Shown here: positions 6,934 through 7,372 of the stretch, one piece after another
Position numbering within the stretch: the stretch's first letter is position 1
Layout: each line of letters begins with the position of its first letter
NCBI GenBank assembly: GCA_030626645.1
Contig: DAOUTP010000086.1
Location: 1 to 7,372 of the forward strand
Source of the DNA: Candidatus Cloacimonadota bacterium
GTDB lineage: Bacteria; Cloacimonadota; Cloacimonadia; Cloacimonadales; TCS61
Direction: 5' to 3'
Length of the DNA stretch: 7,372 nucleotides
The notes under the pieces: model-generated
Seen by the model: only the letters and a program-made list of their open reading frames with translations
What the model was told of the DNA's origin: nothing
Databases searched by the model: none
Program-made: the position numbers and the translations under genes

Positions 6934-7019
6934 TTAAGCGATTTTTGTGAAGTAAGTTTTTTTCTTCATTTATTTGCCTTTTAGGCACACAAAATCCTAT
7001 GAATAATCGGTTCGCTTAA
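6934..7019 (+). promoter_or_regulatory. Structured 5' leader candidate before the HEAT-like gene
   Basis: An outer 8-bp stem joins TTAAGCGA (6934-6941) to TCGCTTAA (7012-7019). Within it are two side-by-side hairpins: TGAAG/CTTCA (6948-6952 and 6964-6968, 11-base loop) and TGCCT/AGGCA (6975-6979 and 6983-6987, 3-base loop). An alternative pairing, CGATT (6939-6943) with AATCG (7005-7009), competes with part of the outer stem. The outer stem ends seven bases before the GAGGAG ribosome site. The layout of a closing stem with two internal hairpins and a possible switch resembles a cis-regulatory RNA, but it matches no riboswitch class I know. Confidence 0.35.
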
Positions 7020-7025
7020 TGTATA

Positions 7026-7031
7026 GAGGAG
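7026..7031 (+). promoter_or_regulatory. Ribosome binding site supporting a TTG start
   Basis: GAGGAG lies six bases before TTG at 7038-7040, which is ideal spacing. An in-frame TAA at 7017-7019 rules out any earlier start, and no ATG follows until codon 66, so TTG is the only reasonable start for the downstream frame. Confidence 0.75.
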
Positions 7032-7037
7032 CAACAA

Positions 7038-7372
7038 TTGAACGAAATTGGTAGATTAGATGGTGATGATCGCAAAGAACTTAATGAGTTAATAGATTCT
7101 ATCTATAAACATCTAGATAAAAACGAATTAGAAAAAGCTCAGAAGAAACTCATTAATGTATCTAAAACACCGAATTATTTTATTCGTGAATATCTAGGAA
7201 AGAGTTTAACTGATTACAATAATAAAGCCAAGATGAAAAAAATCATAAAGCCCATGCTTAAACACAGGATTTATGGTGTTAGAGCAGCTGCACTATTCTA
7301 TTATTATGATCTTGATAAAAAAAACCCTGAAAAGGTTTTCAAATTATTAGAGAAAACCTTTGATAGTGTACC
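7038..7372 (+). CDS. Helical-repeat (HEAT-like) protein, N-terminal part, runs off right edge
   Basis: From TTG at 7038 the frame stays open for 111 codons to the window end. There is no signal peptide, so the product is probably cytoplasmic, unlike the operon upstream. The sequence is nearly all predicted amphipathic helix: KELNELIDSIYKHL (13-26), ELEKAQKKLINVSK (30-43), then NYFIREYLGKSL (46-57), then KKIIKPMLKHRIYGVRAAAL (67-86) and PEKVFKLLEKTF (97-108). The pair of helices around GVRAAAL, with Arg after Val and small residues packing, is typical of HEAT repeats and DNA-alkylation-repair (AlkD-like) proteins. That family link is a guess from pattern alone. It is Lys-rich. It is probably transcribed separately from the envelope operon, given the 170-base gap with promoter-like and structured sequence. 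Confidence 0.65.
   Translation, partial: MNEIGRLDGDDRKELNELIDSIYKHLDKNELEKAQKKLINVSKTPNYFIREYLGKSLTDYNNKAKMKKIIKPMLKHRIYGVRAAALFYYYDLDKKNPEKVFKLLEKTFDSV

Noticed and set aside
6975..6987. TGCCT/AGGCA hairpin as a terminator.
   Set aside because: No T run follows on either strand. It is better explained as part of the leader structure.

Overview
This is an AT-rich bacterial window with six protein genes: two on the minus strand at the left and four on the plus strand. Gram-negative cell-envelope proteins dominate it: Sec signal peptides, C-terminal aromatic residues typical of outer-membrane barrels, and a prepilin-like protein. The combination of a large ComEA-like helix-hairpin-helix/barrel protein with a PorV/FadL-like barrel fits the Fibrobacteres-Chlorobi-Bacteroidetes (FCB) group. 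A Cloacimonadota-like uncultured lineage is my best guess, but this rests on memory of protein families and not on a marker gene. Most genes have clear Shine-Dalgarno sites and the standard code fits.

Left part (1-944, minus strand). A type IV prepilin-like gene (430-906) is followed by a strong intrinsic terminator (361-396). Beyond it lies an open frame that runs off the left edge (1-411) and encodes a protein I do not recognise. The terminator falls inside the first codons of that frame if its only ATG is used. A possible short leader ORF precedes the pilin gene and overlaps it by ATGA.

Divergent region (945-1125). Candidate promoters face both ways and share one -10 palindrome. A bulged inverted repeat lies in the predicted 5' leader of the rightward operon.

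Central operon (1126-6867, plus strand). Three tightly packed exported-protein genes (gaps of 21 and 6 bases) encode an 863-residue protein with two ComEA-like HhH modules followed by a barrel-like region, a PorV/FadL-like outer-membrane protein interrupted by one in-frame TGA at codon 73, and a UshA/5'-nucleotidase-family metallophosphoesterase with all metal ligands intact but an altered nucleoside-binding loop. One working idea is an envelope system for handling extracellular nucleic acid or phosphorylated compounds. The defective or atypical motifs in all three proteins keep that tentative.

Right part (6868-7372). A 170-base gap carries a possible promoter and a leader with three nested inverted repeats. 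It precedes a TTG-started gene for a helical-repeat (HEAT-like) protein that runs off the right edge. No stretch above 300 bases lacks a gene. No tRNA, rRNA, CRISPR array, insertion sequence or phage gene was seen.
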